Part shown: one piece after another, positions 25,576 through 34,873 of the stretch
Layout: each line of letters begins with the position of its first letter
Numbering within the stretch: the first letter of the stretch is position 1
Assembly (NCBI GenBank): GCA_035565775.1
Contig: DATMRW010000023.1
Span: 248,001 to 312,000 of the forward strand
Origin: PRO6 sp035565775
GTDB lineage: Bacteria; Pseudomonadota; Alphaproteobacteria; Rhizobiales; Xanthobacteraceae
Direction of reading: 5' to 3'
DNA: 64,000 bases
Program-made: the position numbers and the translations under genes
The notes under the pieces: model-generated
Told to the model about the DNA's origin: nothing
The model's database searches: none
The model's input: only the letters and a program-made list of their open reading frames with translations

Positions 25576-26115
25576 TCAGCCGGAAAAGCCGCCATCCGCG
25601 AGATAGGCCTCTTCCTCCGGCGAGCTGACGCGGCCGAGAACCTTGTTGCGATGGGGAAAGCGGCCAAACTTTTCGATGATCTCGAGGTGGAGAATGGCCC
25701 ATTTGAGGTTGTCGCCATTTTCCGTCGCCCGAAAGAGCGCGACCGAGCGCTTTTGGTCGGTCAAGTCTTCGGAATGCTCGAAGGGCATGTAGATGAATTC
25801 GCGCAGCGCCGCATCGATGCGCTGATCGACGCCCCGCGCGATTGCGCGGTTGGCGATCTCGCGGGCCATGGGATCGTTCTGGAACGCACGGACATCGCCG
25901 CGAAACAGGTTTCGCGAAAACTGGTCGAGGACGATGAGCAGCGCCAGGGTGCCTTCGTCGGTGTCCTCCCAGGTCGACAATTCGCCCTTGCTCGCGAGTT
26001 CCCATGTCGCGAGGAACTGTCGTTCCATGTCGGCGTCGAAGGCGGCGTCCTTCTCGTACCAGCGCTCCGGACCGGCATCTCTCCAAAAAGTCAGGACGTC
26101 GTGCGGCGTCTTCAT
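25576..26115 (-). CDS. DUF924 family protein
   Basis: 179 residues; a GGGGGG run lies 6 bases before the ATG at 26115. Conserved DUF924 features: W-F-E/W-R-D near the start, L-D-Q-F-S-R-N-L-F-R-G around residue 75, and F-I-Y-M-P-F-E-H-S-E-D near 112, followed by G-R-F-P-H-R-N. It is an all-helical cytosolic family with TPR-like packing and no known activity. It follows fadD after a terminator, so may have its own expression. Confidence 0.92.
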   Translation of the reverse strand: MKTPHDVLTFWRDAGPERWYEKDAAFDADMERQFLATWELASKGELSTWEDTDEGTLALLIVLDQFSRNLFRGDVRAFQNDPMAREIANRAIARGVDQRIDAALREFIYMPFEHSEDLTDQKRSVALFRATENGDNLKWAILHLEIIEKFGRFPHRNKVLGRVSSPEEEAYLADGGFSG

Positions 26116-26130
26116 CATTTCCCCCCTTGG

Positions 26131-26165
26131 GCCTCTGAAAAGGAACTGGCGGCCCTCAGGCCGCC
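26131..26165 (-). terminator. fadD terminator with the stop codon in the loop
   Basis: On the minus strand GGCGGCC, loop TGAG, GGCCGCC, then AGTTCCTTTTC. The fadD TGA is the loop itself. Confidence 0.65.
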
Positions 26166-27838
26166 GGCTTCTTTTCGTCGCGGAGCTCGCGGCGCAGGAT
26201 TTTGCCGACATTGCTCTTGGGCAGCTCGGTGCGGAATTCGATGTGCTTGGGCACCTTGTAGTTGGTCAGCTCCTTGTGCGCGAAGTTCAAAATGTCCTGC
26301 GCAGTGAGGTTGGGGTCCTTCTTGACGATAAAGGCCTTCACCGCCTCGGTGGACTTGGCGTCGGGGATGCCGATCACGGCGCATTCAAGTACGCCGGGGT
26401 GGCTTGCCAGCACTTCCTCGATCTCGCTCGGATAGACGTTGAAGCCCGAGACCAGGATCATGTCCTTCTTGCGGTCGATGATGCGGGTGTAGCCGTCCTC
26501 GTCCATGATGCCGATGTCGCCAGTGCGGAAATAGCCGTCCGGCGTCATTACCTTGGCGGTCTCGTCCGGCCGGTTCCAGTAGCCTGCCATGACCTGCGGG
26601 CCCTTGGCGCAGATTTCGCCGGGCTGGCCGATCGGCATCTCGTTGTTGTCGTCGTCGCGGATCGAGATGTAGGTCGAGGGCACCGGCAGGCCGATCGAGC
26701 CGGTGTAGTGGTCGGTGTCGGCCGGGTTGCAGGTCAGCGTCGGCGAGGTCTCGGACAGGCCATAGCCTTCGGACAGCGCGCATTTGGTGATCTTCAGCCA
26801 GGCTTCGGCGACCGGCCGCTGCACCGCCATGCCGCCGCCGAACGAGACCTTGAGCTTCGAGAAGTCGATCGAGGCGAAGTCCGGGTGATGGATGAGCGCG
26901 TTGTAGAGTGTGTTCACCGCCGGGAAGCTGTTCACCTGATACTTTTTCAGCTCCTTGATGAAGCCGGGAATGTCGCGCGGATTGGGAATCAGCAGGTTGA
27001 CGCCGCCCGCCCGCATGCCGAGCAGGAAGCAGGCTGTCAGCGCGAAGATGTGGTAGAGCGGCAGCGCGCAGACGATGAAAAGCTGATCAGTCATCGGCGG
27101 CCTGCGCAGGGCCGGCTGCAGCCAGGCGTCGTTCTGCAGCATGTTGGCGACGATGTTGCGGTGGAGCAGCGTCGCGCCCTTGGAAACGCCAGTGGTGCCG
27201 CCGGTATATTGCAGGAAGGCGACGTCGTTCGGGCCGAGCGTCGGCTTGGTCAGCTTGAGGTTGCCGCCGTCGCGCAGGGCAGAGTTGAACGGAACCGCCT
27301 GCGGCAGGGAGAAGGCCGGCACCATCTTTTTGACGCGGCGGACCACGAAGTTGACGATCAGGCCCTTGACCCCGAGCAGATCGCCCATGGTGCCGAGGAT
27401 GACGTGCTTGATCTGGGTCTTGGCGATGACCTTTTCGAGCGTGCCGGCGAAGTTCTCCAGAATGATGATCGCTTCGGAGCCGGAATCGACGAGCTGGTGC
27501 TGGAGTTCGCGCGGGGTGTAGAGCGGATTGACGTTCACCACCGTATAGCCGGCGCGCAGGATCGCGGCGCTCGCCACCGGGTTCTGCAAAATGTTCGGCA
27601 TCATGATGGCGACGCGCGCGCCCTGTTTCAGGCCAAGGCTCTGCAGATAGGCCGCCAGCGCCTTCGACATGTCGTCGAGTTCGCCGTAGGTCAGGGCCTT
27701 GTCCATGCAGATGAAGGCCTTGCGGTCGCGGAACTTGTTGAAGCTTTCTTCAAGAAGCTCGACCAGCGACGAATACTGGGTTTCGTCAATGTCGGCGGGT
27801 ACGCCTGCCGGGTAGTGCTTTAGCCAGATCCGCTCCAT
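26156..27838 (-). CDS. fadD: Long-chain fatty acid-CoA ligase
   Basis: 560 residues from the ATG at 27838, with GGAGGGG upstream. AMP-binding loop Y-T-G-G-T-T-G-V-S-K-G, then G-Y-G-L-S-E-T-S-P, Y-F-R-T-G-D-I-G, and D-R-K-K-D-M-I-L-V-S-G-F-N-V-Y-P. The V-S-G-F-N-V-Y-P form and length match FadD. It activates fatty acids with ATP and CoA at the inner membrane, feeding the acyl-CoA dehydrogenase, thiolase and ETF genes elsewhere in the window. Confidence 0.95.
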   Translation of the reverse strand: MERIWLKHYPAGVPADIDETQYSSLVELLEESFNKFRDRKAFICMDKALTYGELDDMSKALAAYLQSLGLKQGARVAIMMPNILQNPVASAAILRAGYTVVNVNPLYTPRELQHQLVDSGSEAIIILENFAGTLEKVIAKTQIKHVILGTMGDLLGVKGLIVNFVVRRVKKMVPAFSLPQAVPFNSALRDGGNLKLTKPTLGPNDVAFLQYTGGTTGVSKGATLLHRNIVANMLQNDAWLQPALRRPPMTDQLFIVCALPLYHIFALTACFLLGMRAGGVNLLIPNPRDIPGFIKELKKYQVNSFPAVNTLYNALIHHPDFASIDFSKLKVSFGGGMAVQRPVAEAWLKITKCALSEGYGLSETSPTLTCNPADTDHYTGSIGLPVPSTYISIRDDDNNEMPIGQPGEICAKGPQVMAGYWNRPDETAKVMTPDGYFRTGDIGIMDEDGYTRIIDRKKDMILVSGFNVYPSEIEEVLASHPGVLECAVIGIPDAKSTEAVKAFIVKKDPNLTAQDILNFAHKELTNYKVPKHIEFRTELPKSNVGKILRRELRDEKKPAA

Positions 27839-28066
27839 TTTCCCCTCCGTATAACCGTCGCCCCGTCCGTTTCTGCGAGCCGCCGGCGCGTATGCAGCCC
27901 GCCGGTCTGCCAATCATCGCATGGCGAACCGGCTTGTTATGTTCCCAAAGTATCAGGCGAACCTTGGCGCGTGGCAAGCACCCCGAGGCGGCCGGGCCGC
28001 AAAGCGCGAGCCGGTCCGAGCGTGCTGATATGAACGGTGGCTGATTGCCGGTAACCTGCAGGAGAA

Positions 28067-29602
28067 TTATTTGCTTTCGGCTTTTGGCTTTGCAGCGGCC
28101 GGCTTGGCCGCGGTGGTCTGGGCCGGAGCGGGCTTGGCGGCGGCAGTTTTTGGCGCAATCGCTTTGGGCGCTGCGGGCTTTGCGGCCGGGGTGGCCGTCG
28201 GCGCCGGCTTGGGGGCAGGCTTGACCGGAGGCTTTGCAGCGGGCGCATGTGAGGCAGCGGGTTTCTTCGCCGTTGCCGGGTCGGCGGATTTGGCTGCGGT
28301 CGTCTTTGGAGCGGTCGCCTTGGGTGCGGTCGTTTTGGCCGCATCGGTCTTGGTGTCGGTTGTCGCGGACTTTCCGTCGGCGGCGGTCTTCTTGTCGGCC
28401 TGTTTGGTCTTGCCCTTGGCGGTGCGGGTACGCTTGGCCCGGGCCTGCGCCGCCTGCTCGGCCTGGCGCTGGGCTTCTTCTTCGGCCGCGGCGATCACGG
28501 CGGCGCCTGTGCGCGCCGGCCCCGTGTAGACGATCACGGGCTCGGTCGCCGCGGCAGGCAGCGCCAGCAGCTCGGCTGGTTTCATCGCAGCAGAGGGCTG
28601 GAAGCCCGCGGTGAAGATGTTGAGGGCGGCGTCCTGCGCGGTGGCGCCGGCGATTTCATCCTCGTTCTCGGCGGCCGGGCGCTTACGCTTCGGGCCGCAC
28701 ATTTCGTCGCGTAGGTTGGGGGGGGCGGCCGCGACCGGCGCCAGCGTGTCGACCGTGCCGAGCGCCGGCTTGAGCCAGGTCAGGTTGCTGCCCGAAAATC
28801 CGTTGTCGAGGAGCTGCGCGGCCTTGACCGCGCGCAGATGGGACGACGGCGCACCGAGCACGACGGCGATCAGGCGCCGGTCGCCGCGCGTCGCGGTCGC
28901 CACGAGGTTGAAGCCGGAGGCGCAGATGAAGCCCGTCTTCATGCCGTCCGCGCCGGGATAGCGGCCGATCAGCTTGTTGTAGTTCTGGGTCACCCGTCGG
29001 CCGAAGCGGATCGCCGGGATGTGCATAAAATACTCGTATTCCGGCAGGTCGCGGATGACGGCACGCGCCAGAATGGCGATGTCGCGCGCGGAGGTGATCT
29101 GCCCCTCGGCCGGAAGGCCGTTCGGATTGACGAAACTCGATTGCGTCATGCCGAGGCGCTTGGCGGTGCGGTTCATCTCGTCGGAAAAGGCGTCGATCGA
29201 TCCGGCGACGCCTTCGGCGAGCACCACCGCCATGTCGTTGGCCGATCTGACCATCAGCATCTTGAGGGCGTTATCGACCGTGACGCGTGTGCCGGCGGCA
29301 AAGCCCATCTTCGAGGGCTGCTGCGCCGCGGCATTCGGCGAGACGGTGAGCAGCGTGTCGAGCGACAGCCGCTTCTCCTTCACCGCATGCAGCGTCACAT
29401 AGGCGGTCATCACCTTGGTGATCGAAGCCGGATACCACGGAAAGGTGGCGTTTTCCGCCTGCAACACCTTGCCCGTGTCGGCCTCAATCAGCAGCAGCGC
29501 TTCGGCACTGGCCGAGCGTGTCGGCATCACGGCCGAAAGGCTGGCGAGCACCAGCGCTGCGCAAGCCAGGGGAAGGCGGGAAAAAGAGAAAGAAAACGCC
29601 AC
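28067..29602 (-). CDS. D-alanyl-D-alanine carboxypeptidase with long Ala/Lys/Pro tail
   Basis: 511 residues. Signal peptide 1-33. Peptidase S11 motifs: S60-I-T-K63, S120-A-N122 and K-T-G near residue 223. The penicillin-binding domain trims the terminal D-Ala from peptidoglycan stem peptides in the periplasm. Beyond about residue 370 the usual S11 C-terminal domain or SPOR domain is not evident; instead about 140 residues are low-complexity Ala, Lys, Pro and Thr, rich in A-A-K-P and A-P-K-T repeats. This basic tail may bind the wall or outer membrane. The base composition of the tail is as GC-rich as the rest, and it is in frame. Confidence 0.93.
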   Translation of the reverse strand: MAFSFSFSRLPLACAALVLASLSAVMPTRSASAEALLLIEADTGKVLQAENATFPWYPASITKVMTAYVTLHAVKEKRLSLDTLLTVSPNAAAQQPSKMGFAAGTRVTVDNALKMLMVRSANDMAVVLAEGVAGSIDAFSDEMNRTAKRLGMTQSSFVNPNGLPAEGQITSARDIAILARAVIRDLPEYEYFMHIPAIRFGRRVTQNYNKLIGRYPGADGMKTGFICASGFNLVATATRGDRRLIAVVLGAPSSHLRAVKAAQLLDNGFSGSNLTWLKPALGTVDTLAPVAAAPPNLRDEMCGPKRKRPAAENEDEIAGATAQDAALNIFTAGFQPSAAMKPAELLALPAAATEPVIVYTGPARTGAAVIAAAEEEAQRQAEQAAQARAKRTRTAKGKTKQADKKTAADGKSATTDTKTDAAKTTAPKATAPKTTAAKSADPATAKKPAASHAPAAKPPVKPAPKPAPTATPAAKPAAPKAIAPKTAAAKPAPAQTTAAKPAAAKPKAESK

Positions 29603-29854
29603 TGTCAGTTTCCGGTCATTTCATGTCGCGTGAGACCCGCAGTCGCCACGCGGGCCGGATCGTTCGAGGCAGACGGTGCCGTCGCATCCTGTCAGGAGGC
29701 TGATCGATCCAGGGTGACCAGCCATTGCGAAGCCACAACCTATACGATGTTCGGCGCGGAAGTCATCCGAGCCGTCGCGTCGCAGGCGCGGAACACAACT
29801 GATAGATGCCCAGACGTTCATTCAGAAACAAAGGGGGCCAAATTTCGGCGATGG

Positions 29855-31672
29855 TTAGGGCGACGGTGTCGGCTTTCCGGCGGGGGCGGCGCCTGCCGCT
29901 GCCGGGTCCGCTGCCTGGACCATGAACTGCGCCTCGGCCAACGCGGCAAAATGCCCGCCGCGGGCGACCAACTCGTCAAAGGTTCCGCTTTCGATGACCC
30001 GGCCATGTTCGAACACGAGGATGCGGGTGGCATTGCGGATGGTGGACAGGCGATGGGCGATGACGAAGGTCGTGCGGCCTTTCATCACTTCGTCGAGCGC
30101 GGCGTTGACCTTGGCTTCGGTGACCGCATCCAGCGCGCTGGTTGCCTCGTCGAGGATGAGGATTGGCGGATCCTTCAGGATCGCCCGCGCGATCGACAGG
30201 CGCTGACGCTCGCCGCCGGAGAGCATCCGGCCGCGCTCGCCCGCATTGGTGTCGAATTTCTGCTCGGCGCGGTCGATGAAGTCGAGCGCCTGGGCGCGGG
30301 CCGCGGCGACGCGCATGTCGTCTTCGGTCGCATCCGGCTTGCCGACCCGCAGATTGTCGGCGATCGAGCGGTTGAACAGAAGCGCCTCCTGGAACACGAC
30401 GCCGATGTTCCGCCGCAGCGCGGTCAGCGTCAGCGAGCGGATGTCCATGCCGTCGATCTTGACGATGCCGGATTGCGGATCGAAGGCGCGGTGCAGGAGC
30501 GCGATGGCGGTGGATTTGCCCGCCCCCGTCGGCCCGACGAGGGCGATGGTCTCGCCGGGCAGCGCGGTGAAGGAGAGGCCCGTGATCGCCGCGTGCTTGC
30601 GATCATAGGAGAACGACACATCCTCGAACTCGACGAGCCCGGTCAGCCGGCCCGGATCGATTGCGTCGATACGGTCGCGGACCGCAGGCACGGCATCGAG
30701 CGCGTTGAAGAACTCCTGCAGGCGCGGCGCTTCCATGAACACGTTGTTGATGAAGCTGACGATCTGTTCGAGCTTCTGGATGAGCAGCGTGGCGAAGGAC
30801 ACGAACATCACGATTTCGCCGACCGTGGTCTGTCCCTGCGCGTGCAGGTAGATGCCGAGCGTGAAGATCGCCAGCACCGTGATCGTGGTCGAGGCGCGGG
30901 TCATCACCGTCACCAGCGCCCACCACGACAGCACCGGCATCTGCACCGACAAAAGCTTGTCGGCGACGCCGCGCAGTCCCGTCACCTCGGCATCGATGCG
31001 GACGAAGCTCTGCACCAATGCGACGTTGCCGAGCGCGTCGGAGGCGCGAGCCGAGAGGTCGCTGTAGTGCTCCTCGACCTCGCTCTGCATGCCGTAGGTC
31101 TTGCGCACCACCATCGTCGTCAGCGCGGTGAAAACGATGCACAGTACGAACAGCAGCGACGCCAGCCGCCAGTTGATGAAGAACGCCAGCGGCAGCAGCA
31201 CCAGCAGCGAAACGATGGAGGCGAAATGCTCGCGGAAGAAGCCGAGCCACAGCCGCCACAGCGCGTCGGTTCCGGACAGCATCACCTTGATGAGCCGCCC
31301 CGAATGCGTGCCGGTATGGAAGGTGAGCGGCAACTGCAGAAGGTGCTCGAAATAGTCGGTGAGCACGGCCTGCCGCTGGCGGTGGGCGAGGCGGTCGGCA
31401 TGGAGGGCGACCACCGCGCCGCAGAGGATGGTGAACAGGCCGAAGCCGACCCAGGCGACGAGCAGCGGCCACGGCGACTGCGAGCTCCAGAACGTGCTCT
31501 CCGATACCGCCGCCAGGGGCCTCGTCATTACGTCGATGATGCGGCCGAACAGCACCGGCTCGGCGAACTGCGCCACCGCCAGCAGAAGGTTCGCCCCGGC
31601 CAAAATCCAACCGAGCCTTGCCTCGGTGCCGAGGAGGCCGAGAACCCGGGCGTAGAGGTGGAGGAGCGTCAT
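29855..31672 (-). CDS. ndvA: Cyclic beta-1,2-glucan ABC exporter (NdvA/ChvA type)
   Basis: 605 residues: a six-helix transmembrane domain (about 1-320) and an ATPase domain with Walker A G-P-T-G-A-G-K-S-T, signature L-S-G-G-E-R-Q-R-L-S and Walker B I-L-I-L-D-E-A-T-S-A-L-D. The W-R-L-W-L-x-F-F-R-E-H segment and overall N-terminus fit NdvA/ChvA, which exports cyclic glucan made by NdvB. No ndvB gene is in the window; it may lie elsewhere or the substrate may differ. The C-terminal tail is Ala/Pro-rich. 252 bp without a gene separate it from the carboxypeptidase gene. Confidence 0.88.
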   Translation of the reverse strand: MTLLHLYARVLGLLGTEARLGWILAGANLLLAVAQFAEPVLFGRIIDVMTRPLAAVSESTFWSSQSPWPLLVAWVGFGLFTILCGAVVALHADRLAHRQRQAVLTDYFEHLLQLPLTFHTGTHSGRLIKVMLSGTDALWRLWLGFFREHFASIVSLLVLLPLAFFINWRLASLLFVLCIVFTALTTMVVRKTYGMQSEVEEHYSDLSARASDALGNVALVQSFVRIDAEVTGLRGVADKLLSVQMPVLSWWALVTVMTRASTTITVLAIFTLGIYLHAQGQTTVGEIVMFVSFATLLIQKLEQIVSFINNVFMEAPRLQEFFNALDAVPAVRDRIDAIDPGRLTGLVEFEDVSFSYDRKHAAITGLSFTALPGETIALVGPTGAGKSTAIALLHRAFDPQSGIVKIDGMDIRSLTLTALRRNIGVVFQEALLFNRSIADNLRVGKPDATEDDMRVAAARAQALDFIDRAEQKFDTNAGERGRMLSGGERQRLSIARAILKDPPILILDEATSALDAVTEAKVNAALDEVMKGRTTFVIAHRLSTIRNATRILVFEHGRVIESGTFDELVARGGHFAALAEAQFMVQAADPAAAGAAPAGKPTPSP

Positions 31673-31770
31673 GGCTAGATCCCGCGGCGGATTTTTGGCG
31701 TCTGGCTAGCGGCTATCGAAACGGGACGAGGACTGCGTGGGCAGTATCATCTTGATAGGCGACCGGCAGG

Positions 31771-32823
31771 CTAGTGAAGGTGGCGGCTGGCAGCCGGCGG
31801 CAGGAAGGTGCCGTCGAAGATCATTTCGGGCGTCGGTTTCTTGCGAAATTTGAAGCCTTCCGCCATTTGGTCGATGGCGACCGAAAAACGCGCGATGTCG
31901 ATGCCGCCGAGGCCGTGGGCTTTGACCTCATCGGTGACGATATTGTGCCGAAGGACGCTATGAAGTCGTTGCAGCTCGATGTCGCGCCGGCTAGTGGTGA
32001 TGCGCTGCATGACGTCGTCGATCGCCTTGTCTGGCGACCTGATGGTGGCGCGGAGCGCGGCGTTAATGGCGCGCAGAAATCCCCGCACGCTGTCCGGGTG
32101 CTCCGCCGCATATTTCGGGTTGACGACAAAGGCATGGCCGTAGGCGCGGATGCCATAGTTGCTGAACGGAAACAGCGCAAGGTCATCCGCCGGGATGCCG
32201 CGGTCGCGCAGGTTGATCGGGGACAGATAGGCAAGGCCGGTGACTGCATCGACCTGCCCGGCCGAGAGCATCGGCTCGCGCACCGCCGCGCCGATCGCTT
32301 CCAGCTTTACCGTCTCGGGCGCGATCTTCTTGATGCGGGTGAGGGCGGGCCAGAACTTGATCGACATGTCGGTCTCGGCAAAGCCGAGGGTCTTGCCGGC
32401 AAGGTCGGCCAGGTGCTGGATGCCCCGGTTGCGGCGGGCGATGATCGCGTAGCCGGAATCGTTCATCAGGATATAGATCGCCTTGATCTCGGCGGCGCTC
32501 TGTTGGTCGCGATAGCGCATCAGGGCATTGATATCGACCAGCGCGAATTCGCCGTCGCCATTCGCCAGCCGGGCAAGAACATCCGCCGCGCCGTTCGGCG
32601 TCTCGAGATTGACGGCCAGGTTTTCCGCGCGGAACAGGCCGCTGTCGATCGCCTGCGCCAGTGGGGCCGCAGTGCCGTCGATCGGCCGGTCGAGCAGCAG
32701 CCGCACCGTTTCGGCGCGCGCCTCGCTGAGTAACACTATTCCGAGTGAAGCGACCGCCATCACGGCCAGAGTGAAGACCCGCAGCAAATGCCTCAGCGTC
32801 GTCCACGAGCGAAATCCAGGCAC
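31771..32823 (-). CDS. ABC transporter substrate-binding protein, NitT/TauT type
   Basis: 350 residues from a GTG at 32823, chosen because GGAG lies six bases upstream; an ATG at 32922 is less likely. Signal peptide ends at S-E-A-R-A-E near residue 37. The two-lobed NMT1/SsuA-like fold is suggested by L-A-D-L-A-G-K-T-L-G-F and the G-E-F-A-L-V-D-I-N segment. Ligands in the family include nitrate, taurine, sulfonates and pyrimidine precursors. No permease or ATPase gene is adjacent, so the transporter partner is unknown. It is 98 bp upstream of the ndvA-like gene's end of window side and divergent from the HisE-like gene. Confidence 0.87.
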   Translation of the reverse strand: MPGFRSWTTLRHLLRVFTLAVMAVASLGIVLLSEARAETVRLLLDRPIDGTAAPLAQAIDSGLFRAENLAVNLETPNGAADVLARLANGDGEFALVDINALMRYRDQQSAAEIKAIYILMNDSGYAIIARRNRGIQHLADLAGKTLGFAETDMSIKFWPALTRIKKIAPETVKLEAIGAAVREPMLSAGQVDAVTGLAYLSPINLRDRGIPADDLALFPFSNYGIRAYGHAFVVNPKYAAEHPDSVRGFLRAINAALRATIRSPDKAIDDVMQRITTSRRDIELQRLHSVLRHNIVTDEVKAHGLGGIDIARFSVAIDQMAEGFKFRKKPTPEMIFDGTFLPPAASRHLH

Positions 32824-33042
32824 GGCAAACTCCGAATGCTGGCACGGGTCGACCGTATTGCGGCTCGTGTCCCGACTTTCAAACCGTGCGGGACCGGGAT
32901 TGGCAAGAGGCTGCGATGCCATAGTCAGGATTTTCCTGCCGTAATGGAAAATCGGGCGGTTGCCTGCGCGAAGTTCAGGTTACAGCAACTTTTAGTTATT
33001 AGAGTTAACGCGCCTGTCACAAAATTCCTATACCTTGAAGCC

Positions 33043-33444
33043 ATGGGTGATTCGCTCGATCGATTGTACCGGGCAGTTCTGTCTGCCAAGGATCTGGACC
33101 CGGCGGTGTCGCGCACCGCGCGGCTGCTGCAGCGTGGCTCGTCGCAGGTCGCTAAGAAGATGGCTGAAGAAGCTGTCGAGGTTGTGATCGACGCGGTTCA
33201 AGGCAATACCGAGGGCGTGATCCGCGAGAGCGCCGACCTGCTCTACAACCTTTCGGTTCTATGGGTCGCGGCCGGCGTGCGCCCTGAAGACGTCTGGAGT
33301 GAGATGGATCGCCGCGAGAGCCTCTACGGTATCGCCGGCAAGTTGCCGAAGCCGATCATCAAGGTTCCCGAGGAGACGCCCGCCGCCGAGGAGCGGCGGC
33401 CGATTGTCGCTCTGGACAGCCGGCGTCTCCAGCAGCATACGTAA
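33043..33444 (+). CDS. Phosphoribosyl-ATP diphosphatase-like protein (HisE family)
   Basis: 133 residues from the ATG at 33043. The MazG/PRA-PH helical core is clear: K-K-M-A-E-E-A-V-E-V-V-I-D-A and R-E-S-A-D-L-L-Y-N-L, giving the E-x-x-E and E-x-x-D metal residues. HisE hydrolyses phosphoribosyl-ATP in step two of histidine synthesis. No other his gene is near, and a 35-residue C-terminal extension (rich in Glu and Arg) follows the core, so it could be a paralogue with another nucleotide substrate. A promoter-like TTAACG - 18 bp - TATACC (33005-33034) ends just before the ATG, suggesting a very short leader. Confidence 0.85.
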   Translation: MGDSLDRLYRAVLSAKDLDPAVSRTARLLQRGSSQVAKKMAEEAVEVVIDAVQGNTEGVIRESADLLYNLSVLWVAAGVRPEDVWSEMDRRESLYGIAGKLPKPIIKVPEETPAAEERRPIVALDSRRLQQHT

Positions 33445-33524
33445 TCGCGAAATCCGACCATACCCGTTCCAGGGCCCCTGCGGCGTAATTGTTCCCGCAG
33501 CCCGCAGGATGTTTTTGATCGCCC

Positions 33525-34106
33525 ATGCTGAGACGCATTTACGACTGGTGCATTGCCGCTGCGGATAAGCCGTACGCCATCTGGCTCATTGCTTTCATCT
33601 CCTTCGCGGAAAGCTCGGTGTTCCCGATCCCGCCGGATGTCATGCTGATCCCGATGTCGCTGGCGAGGCCGCGAAAGGCCTGGCTCTATGCGGTGGTGTG
33701 CACCGTCACCTCGGTTGCCGGCGGTCTCGTCGGCTATCTGATCGGCGCGCTGCTCTATGACTCGGTCGGGCAGTGGCTGATCACGCTCTACGGCTATGGC
33801 GACAAGGTCGAGGCGTTCCGAGAGGCCTATGCCCAGTACGGCGCGTGGATCATTCTGCTCAAGGGGCTGACGCCGATCCCGTACAAGATCGTGACGATCA
33901 CGTCGGGTTTTGCCGCTTACGACATCTGGCTGTTCATCCTGTTCTCGCTGATCGCGCGCGGCGGCCGCTTCTTCGTCGTCGCCGTGATCCTCAATTTTTA
34001 CGGCGACACCATCCGCGAAGCGATCGAGAAGCGGCTCGGCTTCTGGGTCGCGGTGGGCACCATCACCCTGATCGCGGGATTCATTCTCGTCGCTGGCGTG
34101 TTCTGA
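33525..34106 (+). CDS. YqaA/DedA-family membrane protein
   Basis: 193 residues. Four to five hydrophobic helices, with the SNARE-associated/VTT core: F-A-E-S-S-V-F-P-I-P-P-D near residue 28, a G-x-x-x-G-Y-x-I-G helix, and K-G-L-T-P-I-P-Y-K around 123. DedA relatives are implicated in lipid scrambling and undecaprenyl phosphate recycling. The YqaA branch is less well known. It may be co-transcribed with the HisE-like gene 80 bp upstream. Confidence 0.9.
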   Translation: MLRRIYDWCIAAADKPYAIWLIAFISFAESSVFPIPPDVMLIPMSLARPRKAWLYAVVCTVTSVAGGLVGYLIGALLYDSVGQWLITLYGYGDKVEAFREAYAQYGAWIILLKGLTPIPYKIVTITSGFAAYDIWLFILFSLIARGGRFFVVAVILNFYGDTIREAIEKRLGFWVAVGTITLIAGFILVAGVF

Positions 34107-34202
34107 TTTTCGATCACCCGAGCACGCCGATCGATCTTTCCCCTGTCATGGGCAAGCGATAGCCTGTCGTCAGCATCTGCGGTTCCGGCAAGGAGGGTGG
34201 GG

Positions 34203-34763
34203 TTGGTGCAATTCGGGCGAGCGAGAGGCGTTGCGCCACGCATGGCGGCGGCTGCTGTCGTCGCCGTTGCTGCGACGGTTCTGGCGCCGTTGCCGGCTCT
34301 GGGCCAGGGCCGTCCTGCGCAGTCGTCGGCGGCCGTGCCGCCGTCCGACGTGCCTCAGGCTCCGCCGCCGCCAGCGCGGGGCAATCCGGGCCTGATCGAG
34401 GAGATCGGCAAGCTGTTCGAGGACTCGCGGGCGCGCTGGCCGGCGCTGCCGGCGCTCAAGCCGCCCGGCGAGGTCCTCGAAGATCTGAACATCAGGGCCA
34501 AGGAAGCCGGCGACGGCCTGTCCCGCCTCGGCAAATCCAACGTCGTGAAGGGCCGGCGGAAATGCCCGGTGTCGGCCAACGGCGCGCCGAACTGCCAGAT
34601 CGCAGCTGATGAGATGTGCCGCGAAAACGGCTTCCGCGAGGGTAAGAGCGTCGATCACGAAGCCAACAACGTCTGCTCGCCGAAGGCCATTCTCGCCGGG
34701 CGCGGCAGCGAGCCGGGGGCCTGCCGCACGGAGACGTTCGTTACCGGCGCGCTCTGCCAGTAG
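34203..34763 (+). CDS. Hypothetical exported Cys-rich protein
   Basis: About 186 residues. A perfect AGGAGG (34191-34196) lies 6 bases before a TTG (34203) and 9 before a GTG (34206); a GTG at 34197 is too close. The signal peptide ends near A-L-G-Q-G. A Pro-rich linker and a helical segment follow. The last 70 residues carry six cysteines (K-C-P, N-C-Q, M-C-R, V-C-S, A-C-R, L-C-Q), a spacing that suggests three disulfides in the periplasm. No known family recognised; similar proteins occur in close relatives. Stands alone. Confidence 0.78.
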   Translation: MVQFGRARGVAPRMAAAAVVAVAATVLAPLPALGQGRPAQSSAAVPPSDVPQAPPPPARGNPGLIEEIGKLFEDSRARWPALPALKPPGEVLEDLNIRAKEAGDGLSRLGKSNVVKGRRKCPVSANGAPNCQIAADEMCRENGFREGKSVDHEANNVCSPKAILAGRGSEPGACRTETFVTGALCQ

Positions 34764-34873
34764 CAGCAATCGCGGTCAGCGATTGCCATGAGCCGATTTC
34801 TTCTGGCATCTTTTGCCCTGTCAAAGAGAACCCAGTGGAAACGCTTCGCAGAGCAGCGAAAGGGATTGCCTGA

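Noticed and set aside
27916..27945. GGAAC followed by CCAT before fadD as an EcfG promoter
   Set aside because: The -10 has two mismatches and the gene is not stress related; background frequency is high for such a loose match.
28838..31678. A 946-codon open frame on the plus strand across the carboxypeptidase and NdvA-like genes
   Set aside because: It is antisense to two clearly recognised genes, lacks a ribosome site and has a His/Arg/Glu-rich composition typical of GC-rich antisense frames.
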